Below are positions 7,219-17,839 of a DNA stretch of 64,000 bases, one piece after another. Origin of the DNA: Streptacidiphilus neutrinimicus (GTDB lineage Bacteria; Actinomycetota; Actinomycetes; Streptomycetales; Streptomycetaceae); the NCBI RefSeq assembly GCF_000787815.1, contig NZ_BBPO01000027.1, positions 34,057-98,056 of the forward strand, given 5' to 3'. Position numbers and translations under genes: made by a program. Under the pieces are notes generated by a model. It did no database searches. It was given only the letters and a program-made list of their open reading frames with translations, and was not told the DNA's origin. Position 1 is the stretch's first letter. Each line of letters starts with the position of its first letter.

Positions 7219-9054
7219 TCAGCCCAGACGCTGGGTCAGCTTCTCGTACTCGTCCCACAGAGCCTTCGGCGTGTGCTCGCCGAACAGCTCCAGGTGCTCG
7301 GGGATGAGCGCGGCCTCCTGCTTCCAGATGTCACGGTCGACGGTGAGCAGCAGGTCCAGGTCGGCCTGGTCGATGCTGAGACCGTCCAGGTCGAGCGCGT
7401 CCTCGGTCGGCAGGATGCCGATCGGCGACTCGACGCCCTCGCCGGTGCCCTCCAGGCGCTCGACGATCCACTTCAGCACGCGGCTGTTCTCGCCGAAGCC
7501 CGGCCAGACGAACTTGCCGTCGGCGTTCTTGCGGAACCAGTTCACGTAGTAGATCTTCGGCAGCTTGGCGGCGTCGGCGTTCTCGCCGATCTCCAGCCAG
7601 TGGGCGAAGTAGTCGCCCATGTTGTAGCCGCAGAAGGGCAGCATCGCGAACGGGTCACGGCGCAGCTTGCCGACGGTGCCCTCGGCGGCGGCGGTCTGCT
7701 CCGAGGCCACGTTGGCGCCGAGGAAGACGCCGTGCTGCCAGTCGAAGGACTCGGTCACCAGCGGAACCGCGCTGGCGCGGCGGCCGCCGAAGAGGATGGC
7801 CGAGATCGGCACACCCGCCGGGTCCTCCCACTCCGGGGCGATGGTCGGGCACTGGGCGGCCGGGACGGTGAACCGGGCGTTGGGGTGCGCCGCCGGGGTC
7901 TCCGACGCGGGCGTCCAGTCGTTGCCCTTCCAGTCGGTGAGGTGCGCGGGCTTCTCCTCGGTCATGCCCTCCCACCACACGTCGCCGTCGTCGGTGAGCG
8001 CCACGTTGGTGAAGACCGTGTTGGCGTACATCGAGTCGATGGCGTTGGCGTTGGTGTCACGACCGGTGCCGGGCGCGACGCCGAAGAAGCCGGCCTCCGG
8101 GTTGATCGCGTAGAGGCGGCCGTCCGCACCGAACCGCATCCAGGCGATGTCGTCGCCGATGGTCTCGACCTTCCAGCCCGGGATGGTCGGCTGGAGCATG
8201 GCCAGGTTGGTCTTGCCGCAGGCGCTGGGGAACGCGGCGGCGACGTACTTGGCCTCGCCGGACGGCGGGGTGAGCTTCAGGACGAGCATGTGCTCGGCCA
8301 GCCAGCCCTCGTCGCGGGCCATCGTCGAGGCGATGCGCAGCGCGTAGCACTTCTTGCCGAGCAGGGCGTTGCCGCCGTAGCCCGAACCGTAGGACCAGAT
8401 CTCCTTGGTCTCCGGGAAGTGCGAGATGTACTTGGTCTCGTTGCACGGCCACGGGACGTCGGCCTCGCCCTCTGCGAGCGGGGCGCCGAGGGTGTGCACG
8501 GCCTTGACGAACTCGCCGTCCTCACCGAGGTAGTCCAGCACGGCCTGACCCATGCGCGTCATCGTGCGCATCGACACGGCGACGTAGGCGGAGTCGGTGA
8601 TCTCGACGCCGTAGGCGGCCAGCGGTGAACCCACGGGACCCATGGAGAACGGCACCACGTACATGGTGCGGCCCTTCATGGAGCCCTTGAAGATGTCACC
8701 GAAGATGGCACGCATCTCGGCGGGGGCCTTCCAGTGGTTGGTCGGGCCCGCGTCCTTCTCCTGCTCGGAGCAGATGAACGTGCGGTCCTCGACGCGCGCC
8801 ACATCGCGCGGATCGGAGGCGGCGTAGTACGAGTTCGGCCGCTTCTCCTCATTGAGCTTGCGGAAGGTGCCCTTCTCGACAAGCAGGTCGCACAGACGCT
8901 GGTACTCGGCTTCAGAGCCGTCGCACCATTCGATCCGATCCGGCTGGGTGAGCTCTGCGATCTCCTGGACCCACGCCAGCAGCTTCTTGTGCCGGGTCGG
9001 GGCAGCGTTGACCTGGGCAGAGTTCTCGTTCGGCACGATCGCTCCGTTTCCCAT
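7219..9054 (-). CDS. pckG: Phosphoenolpyruvate carboxykinase (GTP)
   Basis: The 611-residue enzyme converts oxaloacetate plus GTP to phosphoenolpyruvate, CO2 and GDP, the first step of gluconeogenesis and an anaplerotic node. Signatures include the GTP-type kinase loop [12 protein letters not shown] (P-loop with the reactive cysteine), GDDIAWM, the substrate loop region GRDTNAN, and [12 protein letters not shown]. The length matches GTP-dependent enzymes rather than the shorter ATP type. The ATG at 9054 is chosen over an upstream in-frame ATG at 9186 because AAGGA sits 7 nt before it and the resulting length is normal. The gene is convergent with the small unknown gene and divergent from the hemolysin III gene. 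Confidence 0.95.
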   Translation of the reverse strand: MGNGAIVPNENSAQVNAAPTRHKKLLAWVQEIAELTQPDRIEWCDGSEAEYQRLCDLLVEKGTFRKLNEEKRPNSYYAASDPRDVARVEDRTFICSEQEKDAGPTNHWKAPAEMRAIFGDIFKGSMKGRTMYVVPFSMGPVGSPLAAYGVEITDSAYVAVSMRTMTRMGQAVLDYLGEDGEFVKAVHTLGAPLAEGEADVPWPCNETKYISHFPETKEIWSYGSGYGGNALLGKKCYALRIASTMARDEGWLAEHMLVLKLTPPSGEAKYVAAAFPSACGKTNLAMLQPTIPGWKVETIGDDIAWMRFGADGRLYAINPEAGFFGVAPGTGRDTNANAIDSMYANTVFTNVALTDDGDVWWEGMTEEKPAHLTDWKGNDWTPASETPAAHPNARFTVPAAQCPTIAPEWEDPAGVPISAILFGGRRASAVPLVTESFDWQHGVFLGANVASEQTAAAEGTVGKLRRDPFAMLPFCGYNMGDYFAHWLEIGENADAAKLPKIYYVNWFRKNADGKFVWPGFGENSRVLKWIVERLEGTGEGVESPIGILPTEDALDLDGLSIDQADLDLLLTVDRDIWKQEAALIPEHLELFGEHTPKALWDEYEKLTQRLG

Positions 9055-9190
9055 CCGGTCGTCCTTGAACGGATGGTGAGGGGTTGAGGGTCTTCGCAGC
9101 GTATCCCCGATGTCCGAGAAGTGACACACCGCGGCCATGTGAGAACGACAACATCGCAGGTCAGCGTCACTTTGACGAGAATTCAAGCAG

Positions 9191-9223
9191 ACCTACCAGT
9201 AGGTAACCTACGGTGCCGTAGGT
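9191..9223. promoter_or_regulatory. Tandem ACCTAC/GTAGGT palindromes (double operator)
   Basis: Four half-sites occur in order: ACCTAC (9191), GTAGGT (9199), ACCTAC (9206), GTAGGT (9218). The right pair extends to ACCTACGG-TG-CCGTAGGT, an 18-bp palindrome; the left pair has a 2-bp centre. The array sits directly before TATGCT and the start of the hemolysin III gene, 137 bp upstream of pckG, and looks like a site for two TetR-type dimers. Confidence 0.6.
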
Positions 9224-9236
9224 ATGCTTCGGAAAC

Positions 9237-9899
9237 ATGACTCCAGGGGTGGAAATGAGTGAGCTGAATTTCCCGCTGAAGCCGGCCATGCGCGGCTGGC
9301 TGCATGCCGGAATGTTTCCGGCGACGGTGGCGGCCGGCATCGTGCTGATCTGTCTGGCCACGACCCCCGCCGCCCGCGCGGCCTGCGCGGTCTACGCCGT
9401 CAGCGCATGGATGCTGTTCGGCGTCAGCGCGCTGTACCACCGCTTCACCTGGGGCCCCCGCGGCGAGGCCGTCCTGCGGCGGCTCGACCACAGCAACATC
9501 TTCCTGATCATCGCCGGCACGTACACGCCCGTCACCATCCTGCTGCTGCACGGGGCGCGGCAGCAGGTGCTGCTCTGGCTGGTCTGGGCGGGGGCGCTGG
9601 CCGGGATCGCGTTCCGGGTCTTCTGGGTCGGCGCGCCGCGCTGGCTGTACACGCCCTGCTACCTGGCCCTCGGCTGGGCCGCGGTCTTCTTCCTGCCCGA
9701 CTTCTTCCGCACCGGGGGCGTCGCGGTGACGGTGCTGATCATCATCGGCGGCGCGCTCTACAGCGTCGGCGGCGTCATCTACGGCCTCAAGCGCCCGAAC
9801 CCCTCGCCGCGCTGGTTCGGCTTCCACGAGGTCTTCCACGCGTGCACGCTCGCCGCCTTCATCGTGCAGTTCGTGGGGGTCTCGCTGGTCGCGATGTAA
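9237..9899 (+). CDS. Hemolysin III / PAQR family membrane protein
   Basis: The 220-residue protein has seven hydrophobic segments and the conserved polar residues of the hemolysin III/PAQR (TrhA, YqfA) family: SALYHRF after the second helix, DHSNIF starting the next, and the C-terminal HEVFHACTL with the metal-ligand histidines. The family sits in the cytoplasmic membrane; members have been linked to membrane-fluidity or lipid homeostasis, and true haemolysis is doubtful. Translation may start at 9237 or at the in-frame ATG at 9255, which has a better GGGGTGG upstream. The promoter is covered by a double palindromic operator, so expression is probably repressor-controlled. Confidence 0.85.
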   Translation: MTPGVEMSELNFPLKPAMRGWLHAGMFPATVAAGIVLICLATTPAARAACAVYAVSAWMLFGVSALYHRFTWGPRGEAVLRRLDHSNIFLIIAGTYTPVTILLLHGARQQVLLWLVWAGALAGIAFRVFWVGAPRWLYTPCYLALGWAAVFFLPDFFRTGGVAVTVLIIIGGALYSVGGVIYGLKRPNPSPRWFGFHEVFHACTLAAFIVQFVGVSLVAM

Positions 9900-9909
9900 G
9901 CCGCTAGAG

Positions 9910-9951
9910 GCTGTCGATTGACAGCTCCTAGATTTTGAGAGTTACTGTCAG
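9910..9951 (+). promoter_or_regulatory. Promoter/operator of the MFS-TetR operon
   Basis: GCTGTC-GATT-GACAGC (9910-9925) is a perfect inverted repeat containing a TTGACA -35 hexamer at 9918-9923. A further CTGTCAG at 9945-9951 is the inverse of the TTGACAG half-site. The layout suggests binding by the TetR protein encoded downstream, giving autoregulation. Confidence 0.5.
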
Positions 9952-9981
9952 AAGACTGGGGGAACTCTCTAGGGGGCTGCC

Positions 9982-11544
9982 ATGAGCACGGACCGGACCG
10001 TGGGCACCACAGCACCATCAGACCTCGCACCACCCGCCGGGGGCATCCAGACCAGCAGCCGCCGCTGGTGGGCGCTGGCCGCCGTCTGCCTGAGCGTGTT
10101 GGTGCTCGGCTTCGACGGCACGATCCTCAACGTCGCCCTGCCCGACATGGCGGTGCAGTTGCACGCCACCACGGGCCAGCTGCAGTGGATCGTCGACGCG
10201 TACCTCGTCGTCTTCGCCGCCGCGATGCTCCCCGCCGGGCTGCTCGGCGACCGCTTCGGACGGCGTCGGCTGCTCATCGGCGGGCTGGTGCTCTTCGGCG
10301 TCGCCTCGCTGATCGGCACGCTCGCGGACTCGCCGAACACGCTGATCGCGGTCCGCGCCGTGATGGGCCTCGGCGGCGCGCTCATCATGCCGCTCGGCAT
10401 CGCGATCCTGCCGAGCCTCTTCTCCCCCGCCGAACGACCGCGCGCCATCGCCGTGATGACGGCGGGCATGGCCGTCGGCATGCCGCTCGGCCCGATGCTG
10501 GGCGGGCTGCTGCTCAACCACTTCTGGTGGGGCTCGATCTTCCTGATCAACGTCCCGCTGATCGCGATCGGCATCGCCGCCTGCCTGTGGCTGGTGCCCG
10601 AGTCGCGCGACCCGTCCGTACCCCGGGTCGACCCGCTCAGCGCCGTCGTCGGCGTGCTCGGCCTCGGCGCGCTCACCTTCGGCATCATCCAGGGCCCGAC
10701 CGACGGATGGGGATCCGCCCGGGTCGTCGCCCCGCTGGTGGCCTCCGTGCTGCTGCTCGGCCACCTGGTCCGGCGCGAGCGCACGCTGCCGCACCCGATG
10801 GTCGACTTCACGCTGCTCGCCGACCGCGTCTACCGCTGGAGCACGGCCGCCTCGGTGCTGGTCTCCTTCGTGCTGATGGGCGGCCTGTTCGTGTTGCCGC
10901 AGTACCTGCAGTCGGTGCTCGGCTACGACGCCCTCGGCACCGGCGTCCGGCTCATGCCGATGATGGCCGGCCTGCTGCTCGCGGCGCGCGTCGCGGAACG
11001 GCTGGTCGCAAGGCTGTCGGTCCGCTGGGTCGTCGCCTCGGGCATGCTCGTCGTCGCCGCCTCGATGCTGCTCGGCGCCTCGACCACCACCGGCGACGGC
11101 TACGGCCGTACGGCGCTGTGGCTGGGCGCGCTCGGCCTCGGCATGGGCTTCACCATGGTCCCGGCCATGGGCGCGGCCATGGCGGCGCTCCCGGACGACC
11201 GGGCCGGCGTCGGCTCCGGGCTGCTCCAGACGCTGCGACAGTCCGCCAGCGCGATCGGCGTCGCCCTGCTCGGCAGCCTTCTGGCCGGCGGCTACACCGC
11301 GCGGCTCGACACCGGCAGCCTGCCGGAGCCCCTGGCCCGCACCGCGCGCGGTTCGGTCTCGGCCGCCCAGGCGATCGCGGAACAGCTGCACGACACGGCG
11401 CTGGCCGCGTCCGCGCACGCCGCGTTCGTCCACGGCATGGATCTGGTGCTGCTCGCGTGCGGCATCGGATCGGCCCTCTCGGCGGCGTTGATCGCCTGGC
11501 GGATGCCCAGCTCTGGGGGCGGTGCGGGAGAATCCCAGGCATGA
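9982..11544 (+). CDS. MFS drug exporter, DHA2 (14-helix, EmrB/QacA) family
   Basis: The 520-residue protein has fourteen predicted membrane helices. Motif D1-like LDFDGTI-type sequence appears as LGFDGTILNVALPDM in helix 1, QWIVDAYLVVFAAAMLPAGL follows, and motif A reads GLLGDRFGRRRLL, then VMGLGGALIMPL and motif C-like GMPLGPMLGG. These features place it in the proton-driven DHA2 exporters of drugs, dyes or endogenous antibiotics. AGGGGG precedes the ATG by 7 bp. The stop overlaps the start of the TetR gene (ATGA), so both are translated from one mRNA, and an inverted repeat covers the promoter. The substrate is unknown. Confidence 0.9.
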   Translation: MSTDRTVGTTAPSDLAPPAGGIQTSSRRWWALAAVCLSVLVLGFDGTILNVALPDMAVQLHATTGQLQWIVDAYLVVFAAAMLPAGLLGDRFGRRRLLIGGLVLFGVASLIGTLADSPNTLIAVRAVMGLGGALIMPLGIAILPSLFSPAERPRAIAVMTAGMAVGMPLGPMLGGLLLNHFWWGSIFLINVPLIAIGIAACLWLVPESRDPSVPRVDPLSAVVGVLGLGALTFGIIQGPTDGWGSARVVAPLVASVLLLGHLVRRERTLPHPMVDFTLLADRVYRWSTAASVLVSFVLMGGLFVLPQYLQSVLGYDALGTGVRLMPMMAGLLLAARVAERLVARLSVRWVVASGMLVVAASMLLGASTTTGDGYGRTALWLGALGLGMGFTMVPAMGAAMAALPDDRAGVGSGLLQTLRQSASAIGVALLGSLLAGGYTARLDTGSLPEPLARTARGSVSAAQAIAEQLHDTALAASAHAAFVHGMDLVLLACGIGSALSAALIAWRMPSSGGGAGESQA

Positions 11545-12185
11545 CCCCCGGCAACTCCTCCACCCCGACTACCGCCGGCGCCGAGCTCGAAGAACTCCTC
11601 GCCGCCCCGCTGGGCCTGCGGGAGCGCAAGAAGCTGAAGACCCGCCGCGCGATCCGCTCGGCGGCCTTCGGCCTGTTCACCGAGCAGGGCTACGAGGCCA
11701 CGACGGTCGACCAGATCGCGGCCGTGGCGGAGGTCTCGCCCAGCACCTTCTTCCGGTACTTCCCCACCAAGGAAGACCTGGTCATCAGCGACGACTACGA
11801 CCCGCTGATGGAGGCCTCCTTCCGCTCGCGCCCCAGCGACGAACCGCTGATCGAGTCCGTCCGGCAGGCGATGATCGATCCGCTGCGCCAGGTCCTCGCG
11901 GCCGAGCGCGAGGAGGTGCTGCTGCGCATGCAGCTGTACCGGACGGTCCCGGCGATCCGCGCCCGCGCCCTGGTGGAGCTGCAGCGCACCGGCGAGATGA
12001 TGTGCCGCCTGCTCGCGGAGCGGACCGGCCTGCCCGCCGACGGCCTGGAACTGCGCGCCCTGGTGGCGTCGATCCTCGCCGCGTCCAGCGAGGCGGTGCA
12101 GTACTGGGCCGAACGCGGGGGCGAGGACGAGCTGGAGGACCTGCTGAACCGGGCGATCAACGCCCTTGGCAGCCCCGGCCTGTGA
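11541..12185 (+). CDS. TetR family transcriptional regulator
   Basis: The 214-residue protein has an N-terminal TetR helix-turn-helix: KTRRAIRSAAFGLFTEQGYE, then TTVDQIAAVAEVSPSTFFRY and FPTKEDLVI (about residues 33-80). The C-terminal ligand domain is helical and includes a segment typical of the TetR_C_17/MftR-like group (ALVELQRTGEMMCRLLAERTG). The ATG overlaps the stop of the MFS gene. It most likely represses the operon until the exporter substrate binds; the GACAG/CTGTC repeats upstream of the MFS gene are the probable operator. The terminator between this gene and the convergent DUF255 gene is not obvious in the 23-bp gap. Confidence 0.9.
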   Translation: MTPGNSSTPTTAGAELEELLAAPLGLRERKKLKTRRAIRSAAFGLFTEQGYEATTVDQIAAVAEVSPSTFFRYFPTKEDLVISDDYDPLMEASFRSRPSDEPLIESVRQAMIDPLRQVLAAEREEVLLRMQLYRTVPAIRARALVELQRTGEMMCRLLAERTGLPADGLELRALVASILAASSEAVQYWAERGGEDELEDLLNRAINALGSPGL

Positions 12186-12208
12186 CCCCGGGTCCAGCCC
12201 CGGGGCAC

Positions 12209-14224
<2,016 letters not shown>

Positions 14225-14347
14225 CTCGCCAGCCTCTCACACGGGATGCGCGACGGTGGGTCGCACGGCTGGCGCGGCGTGCGGGGGCCCGGCGGCGGGA
14301 TGACGATGGAGACATCACGAGGCACGAAAGGAAGGAGGTGGAACGGC

Positions 14348-14650
14348 ATGCGCACGCTCATGACGATCCGCCTCGGCAACGAGAAGACGACCCAGGCCAT
14401 CAGTGACAAGCGGATGGCCGAGTTCATGCAGACCAACCTCGCCAGGCTCCAGCCCGAAGCCGTCTACTTCGCCACCGTGGACGGACAGCGGGGCGGCTTC
14501 GTCGTGTTCGACCTGAAGGAGCCCGCGCAGATGCCCTCGATCGCCGAGCCGTTCTTCCAGGAGCTCGGCGCCGACGTGACGTTCTCCCCGGCGATGGTCC
14601 CGGACGACGTCATGCGGGGGCTCGACCCCGGCTACCAGCCGCCCGCCTGA
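14348..14650 (+). CDS. Small 100-residue protein, dimeric alpha+beta-barrel-like
   Basis: The start at 14348 is fixed by an excellent AAGGAGGT at 14332-14339. The protein (MRTLMTIRLGNEKTTQAISD at its N-terminus) has alternating strand-helix-strand pattern, FVVFDLKEPAQMPSIAEPFF and a proline-rich end, like small stress-response or monooxygenase-fold barrels of the DUF3303/YCII kind. I cannot assign a function. Its strong ribosome binding site suggests high translation. A rho-independent terminator with a T-run follows by 24 bp, so the gene is probably monocistronic. Confidence 0.65.
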   Translation: MRTLMTIRLGNEKTTQAISDKRMAEFMQTNLARLQPEAVYFATVDGQRGGFVVFDLKEPAQMPSIAEPFFQELGADVTFSPAMVPDDVMRGLDPGYQPPA

Positions 14651-14674
14651 ACCCCTCGCCGCACCTCCAGGAGC

Positions 14675-14705
14675 AGCCCAGGCCCACGCTTCGACCTGGG
14701 CTTTT
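14675..14705 (+). terminator. Rho-independent terminator
   Basis: AGCCCAGG (14675-14682) pairs with CCTGGGCT (14695-14702), followed by TTT. It ends the small gene at 14348-14650. Confidence 0.8.
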
Positions 14706-14996
14706 CCGCGTCCGCCGGGAGAGTCCGCTCCACCCGCGGGGCGGAGCCCAGTTGCGCGCGGGTGCGCGGGTCCGACGAACCGCCGGATCGGCCCGTCCGG
14801 CCGCCGACCCGCCCACGTTGGTGCCGGCTCCGCTGCCCTCGGCCTCCTTGCGCAGCGCGCCACTGACAGGCGTCGACGTGGTCGGTGCCGAGCCGCCGCA
14901 GGCCGGGCTCGACCGCGCGGCGTCCGTCCCCCGGAGTGCGCACGAAGCAAGCGTTTCGCCGCGCCGTCCCGGCGGGGCGTGCATAGGCTGGTCGGC

Positions 14997-16406
14997 ATGG
15001 CGCTGCATCAGGGACAGGACAAGCAAAAGCCGCTGAGCCTCCCGCGGGTGGCCGGAGTCGAGGACCTCCTCAACGGGATGGAGGAGGCGGTGCCGAAGAA
15101 CCGCCTGCCGCACCACCCGCTTCCGGCCCCGATCGCTCACCAGCTGATCCGCGACGAGCTGCTGCTCGACGGCAACGCACGGCTCAACCTCGCCACCTTC
15201 GTGACCACCTGGATGGATCCCCAGGTCACCGAGCTGATCGGTGAGTGCCTCGACAAGAACATGATCGACAAGGACGAGTACCCGCAGACGGCCGAGTTCG
15301 AGCGCCGCTGTGTGAACATCCTTGCCGACCTGTGGCACGCCCCGGAGGCGACGAAGGCCGTCGGCTGCTCCACCACCGGCTCCAGCGAGGCGTGCATGCT
15401 CGCCGGCATGGCCCTCAAGCGGCGCTGGATGCAGCGCAACCGCGCGAAGTACGACAGCGGCGCAGCTCGGCCCAACCTGGTGATGGGCGCGAACGTCCAG
15501 GTGTGCTGGGAGAAGTTCTGCAACTTCTGGGAGGTCGAGTGCCGGCTCGCCCCCATGGAGGGCGAGCGCTACCACCTCGACGCGCAGTCGGCGCTGGCCC
15601 TGGTCGACGAGAACACCATCGGCGTCGTCGGCGTACTCGGCTCCACCTTCGACGGCAGCTTCGAGCCGATCAAGGAGATCTGCGAGGCGCTGGACGACCT
15701 GCAGCGCCGGACCGGCCTGGACGTCCCCGTCCACGTCGACGGCGCGTCCGGCGGCATGATCGCCCCCTTCATCGACCCGGATCTGGAATGGGACTTCCGC
15801 CTGCCGCGCGTCGCTTCGATCAACACCTCCGGCCACAAGTACGGCCTGGTCTACCCGGGCGTCGGCTGGGCGCTGTGGCGCGACGCGGAGGCCCTGCCGG
15901 AGGAGCTGGTCTTCCGGGTCAACTATCTGGGCGGCAACATGCCGACCTTCGCCCTCAACTTCTCGCGCCCCGGCGCGCAGGTGATCGCCCAGTACTACAA
16001 CTTCCTGCGTCTGGGCCGGGCCGGCTTCACGGCGGTCCAGCAGGCGTCGCGCGACGTCGCGATCCGCCTCGCGCAGGGCATCGAGGCGCTCGGCGTCTTC
16101 CGCCTGCTGACGCGCGGCGACGAGCTGCCCGTCTTCGCCTTCACCACGACGGACGACGTGACGAACTTCGACGTCTTCGACGTCTCCCGCAGGCTGCGTG
16201 AACGCGGCTGGCTCGTCCCGGCGTACACCTTCCCGGAGAACCGCACGGACCTGGCGGTCATCCGCATCGTCATCCGCAACGGGTTCACCTTGGACCTCGC
16301 GGATCTCCTGCTGAACGACCTGTCCCGGCTGTTGCCCGAGCTCCAGGCCCAGCCCAACCCGGGCACGGAGCACGGCGTGAAGCCCCGGGAGGGCTTCCAC
16401 CACTGA
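14997..16406 (+). CDS. gadB: Glutamate decarboxylase
   Basis: The 469-residue PLP enzyme converts glutamate to GABA and CO2, consuming a proton. It matches bacterial/plant-type GAD throughout: RLNLATFVTTWMDPQ, GCSTTGSSEACMLAGMALK, NVQVCWEKFCNFWEVE, HVDGASGGMIAPF, and the Schiff-base lysine in INTSGHKYGLVYPGVGWALW. The final HH follows the E. coli-like tail lysine/His region. The ATG at 14997 is preferred to an upstream in-frame ATG because the promoter-like CATAGGCT lies 7-14 bp before it and the N-terminus then fits the family; the transcript is probably leaderless. It is convergent with the nickel permease gene; a GABA antiporter is not adjacent. Confidence 0.9.
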   Translation: MALHQGQDKQKPLSLPRVAGVEDLLNGMEEAVPKNRLPHHPLPAPIAHQLIRDELLLDGNARLNLATFVTTWMDPQVTELIGECLDKNMIDKDEYPQTAEFERRCVNILADLWHAPEATKAVGCSTTGSSEACMLAGMALKRRWMQRNRAKYDSGAARPNLVMGANVQVCWEKFCNFWEVECRLAPMEGERYHLDAQSALALVDENTIGVVGVLGSTFDGSFEPIKEICEALDDLQRRTGLDVPVHVDGASGGMIAPFIDPDLEWDFRLPRVASINTSGHKYGLVYPGVGWALWRDAEALPEELVFRVNYLGGNMPTFALNFSRPGAQVIAQYYNFLRLGRAGFTAVQQASRDVAIRLAQGIEALGVFRLLTRGDELPVFAFTTTDDVTNFDVFDVSRRLRERGWLVPAYTFPENRTDLAVIRIVIRNGFTLDLADLLLNDLSRLLPELQAQPNPGTEHGVKPREGFHH

Positions 16407-16419
16407 GGTCGACGACGCG

Positions 16420-17538
16420 CTACTCCTCGGCGGCGACGGCCGCCGTGGAGGGCGTGCCGACGGACACGGCCGCCCACTTCTCCTCCACCCGCCCGAGGCG
16501 CCAGAAGGCCAGCGCCGCCAGCCAGGTGACGACGAAGAGTCCCACGATCACGAAGCCGACGTTGTTCAGGTCCAGCCCGGCGATCCAGCCGATCACGCCG
16601 CCGCTGATGTCCAGCTTCTCCGCCAGCAGGCCGATCAGCTCGATGCCGCCGATGATCACCGCCACGGCGACCGACAGGCCCGTGATCGTGATGTTGTAGT
16701 AGACCTTGCGGACCGGCTGCGAGAAGGCCCAGTCGTAGGCGAAGTTCATGAACGAGCCGTCGATGGTGTCCAGCAACGACATGCCGGCCGCGAAGAGGAT
16801 CGGCAGGGTCAGGATCGCGTACCAGGGCAGCGAGAAGGCCGAGGCCCCGCCCGCGAGGACCAGCAGCGAGACCTCCGTCGCGGTGTCGAAGCCGAGGCCG
16901 AACAGGAAGCCCACCGGGTACATGTGCCAGGACTTGGTGACGGCCTTGGTCACCCGGCCCAGGATCCGGTTCATGAAGCCGCGCTTGTTCAGGTGCTCCT
17001 CGAGCTCGGCCTCGGAGTACTCGCCCCCGCGCATCTTCCGGAAGACCTTGACGATGCCGACCAGCACCACCGCGTTGATCACGGCGATCAGCATCAGGAA
17101 GGTCCCGGAGACGGTCGTACCGATCGTTCCCGCGACGGTCTGCAGCGTCGAGGAGCCGTTCGAGACCTGGCCGGCCAGGGCCTTCACGCCGAAGGAGAGC
17201 AGCAGGCAGAGGCCGAAGACCACGGAGGAGTGGCCGAGCGAGAACCAGAAGCCGACCGAGAGCGGGCGCTGCTCCTCGCCCATCAGCTTGCGGGTGGTGT
17301 TGTCGATGGCCGCGATGTGGTCGGCGTCGAACGCGTGTCGCATGCCGAGGGTGTACGCGGTGAGGCCCATGCCGAGGCCGAAGGCCTGCGTGCCGACCTG
17401 GTAGTGGTGCGGGGCGACGATCAGCGCCAGGACGCCCCAGCCGACGACGTGCAGGGCGACGATGAACGCCGCCATGCCCCCCAGCCGGGCCCACTCGCGC
17501 CGGGTCAGAGCACCTCTGATACGCGTGATCGTCCCCAT
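16420..17538 (-). CDS. NiCoT family nickel/cobalt permease (HoxN/NixA type)
   Basis: The 372-residue membrane protein carries the NiCoT signature RHAFDADHIAAIDNTTRKLM in helix 2, with the H-x4-D-H metal-selectivity residues, plus GFWFSLGHSSVVFGL and LFGLGFDTATEVSLL. Eight membrane helices are predicted with a large cytoplasmic loop between helices 4 and 5. It imports Ni(II), and possibly Co(II), with high affinity. The ATG at 17538 is chosen because GGAGGGG lies upstream; an earlier in-frame ATG at 17574 has none. A Nur-type box 59 bp upstream predicts repression when nickel is sufficient. No nickel enzyme is encoded in the window; nickel superoxide dismutase or urease elsewhere would be the customer. 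Confidence 0.92.
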   Translation of the reverse strand: MGTITRIRGALTRREWARLGGMAAFIVALHVVGWGVLALIVAPHHYQVGTQAFGLGMGLTAYTLGMRHAFDADHIAAIDNTTRKLMGEEQRPLSVGFWFSLGHSSVVFGLCLLLSFGVKALAGQVSNGSSTLQTVAGTIGTTVSGTFLMLIAVINAVVLVGIVKVFRKMRGGEYSEAELEEHLNKRGFMNRILGRVTKAVTKSWHMYPVGFLFGLGFDTATEVSLLVLAGGASAFSLPWYAILTLPILFAAGMSLLDTIDGSFMNFAYDWAFSQPVRKVYYNITITGLSVAVAVIIGGIELIGLLAEKLDISGGVIGWIAGLDLNNVGFVIVGLFVVTWLAALAFWRLGRVEEKWAAVSVGTPSTAAVAAEE

Positions 17539-17596
17539 GCCACACACCCCTCCGTGGTTCAGCTGCTGATCCACGGTAGGGGCTGCCGATATTTAG

Positions 17597-17613
17597 TTGC
17601 AAGTCATTCGCAA
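17597..17613 (-). promoter_or_regulatory. Nur box (nickel-responsive Fur-family operator) for the nickel permease
   Basis: TTGCAA-GTCAT-TCGCAA has the half-sites and 5-bp spacing of the Streptomyces Nur box (tTGCaa-N5-ttGCAA), with one mismatch. It lies 59 bp upstream of the NiCoT start. Motif consensus is from memory of the S. coelicolor work; location next to a nickel transporter supports it. Confidence 0.7.
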
Positions 17614-17629
17614 TAGCGACCCTCTGGCG

Positions 17630-17827
17630 CTACTGCTTGACGTCCTCGGCAGGCTCCGGCTCCTCCACGAAGTCGACCTTGCCCAGCGAGCGGTTCATGG
17701 CCTTCAGGATCCACCAGGTCCCCGCGCCCAGCGCGGCGAAGACCAGAAAGCCCAGGATGCCCGGGGTGACCTTGTTCTCGTCCAGGGCGAGCAAGGCGGT
17801 GGCGGCGGGGTGCATGGCAGTGTTCAC
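17630..17827 (-). CDS. Small single-pass membrane protein downstream of mca
   Basis: The 65-residue product begins at GTG 17827 (alternative ATG at 17815), 12 bp after the mca stop. One membrane helix (GILGFLVFAALGAGTWWIL) is followed by a basic turn and an acidic tail (FVEEPEPAEDVKQ). The same small gene follows mca in other streptomycetes as far as I recall, so it is probably real and co-transcribed. Its function is unknown; it could anchor or support a mycothiol-related activity, but nothing in the sequence shows that. Confidence 0.7.
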   Translation of the reverse strand: MNTAMHPAATALLALDENKVTPGILGFLVFAALGAGTWWILKAMNRSLGKVDFVEEPEPAEDVKQ

Positions 17828-17839
17828 CGTTCCATCGTC

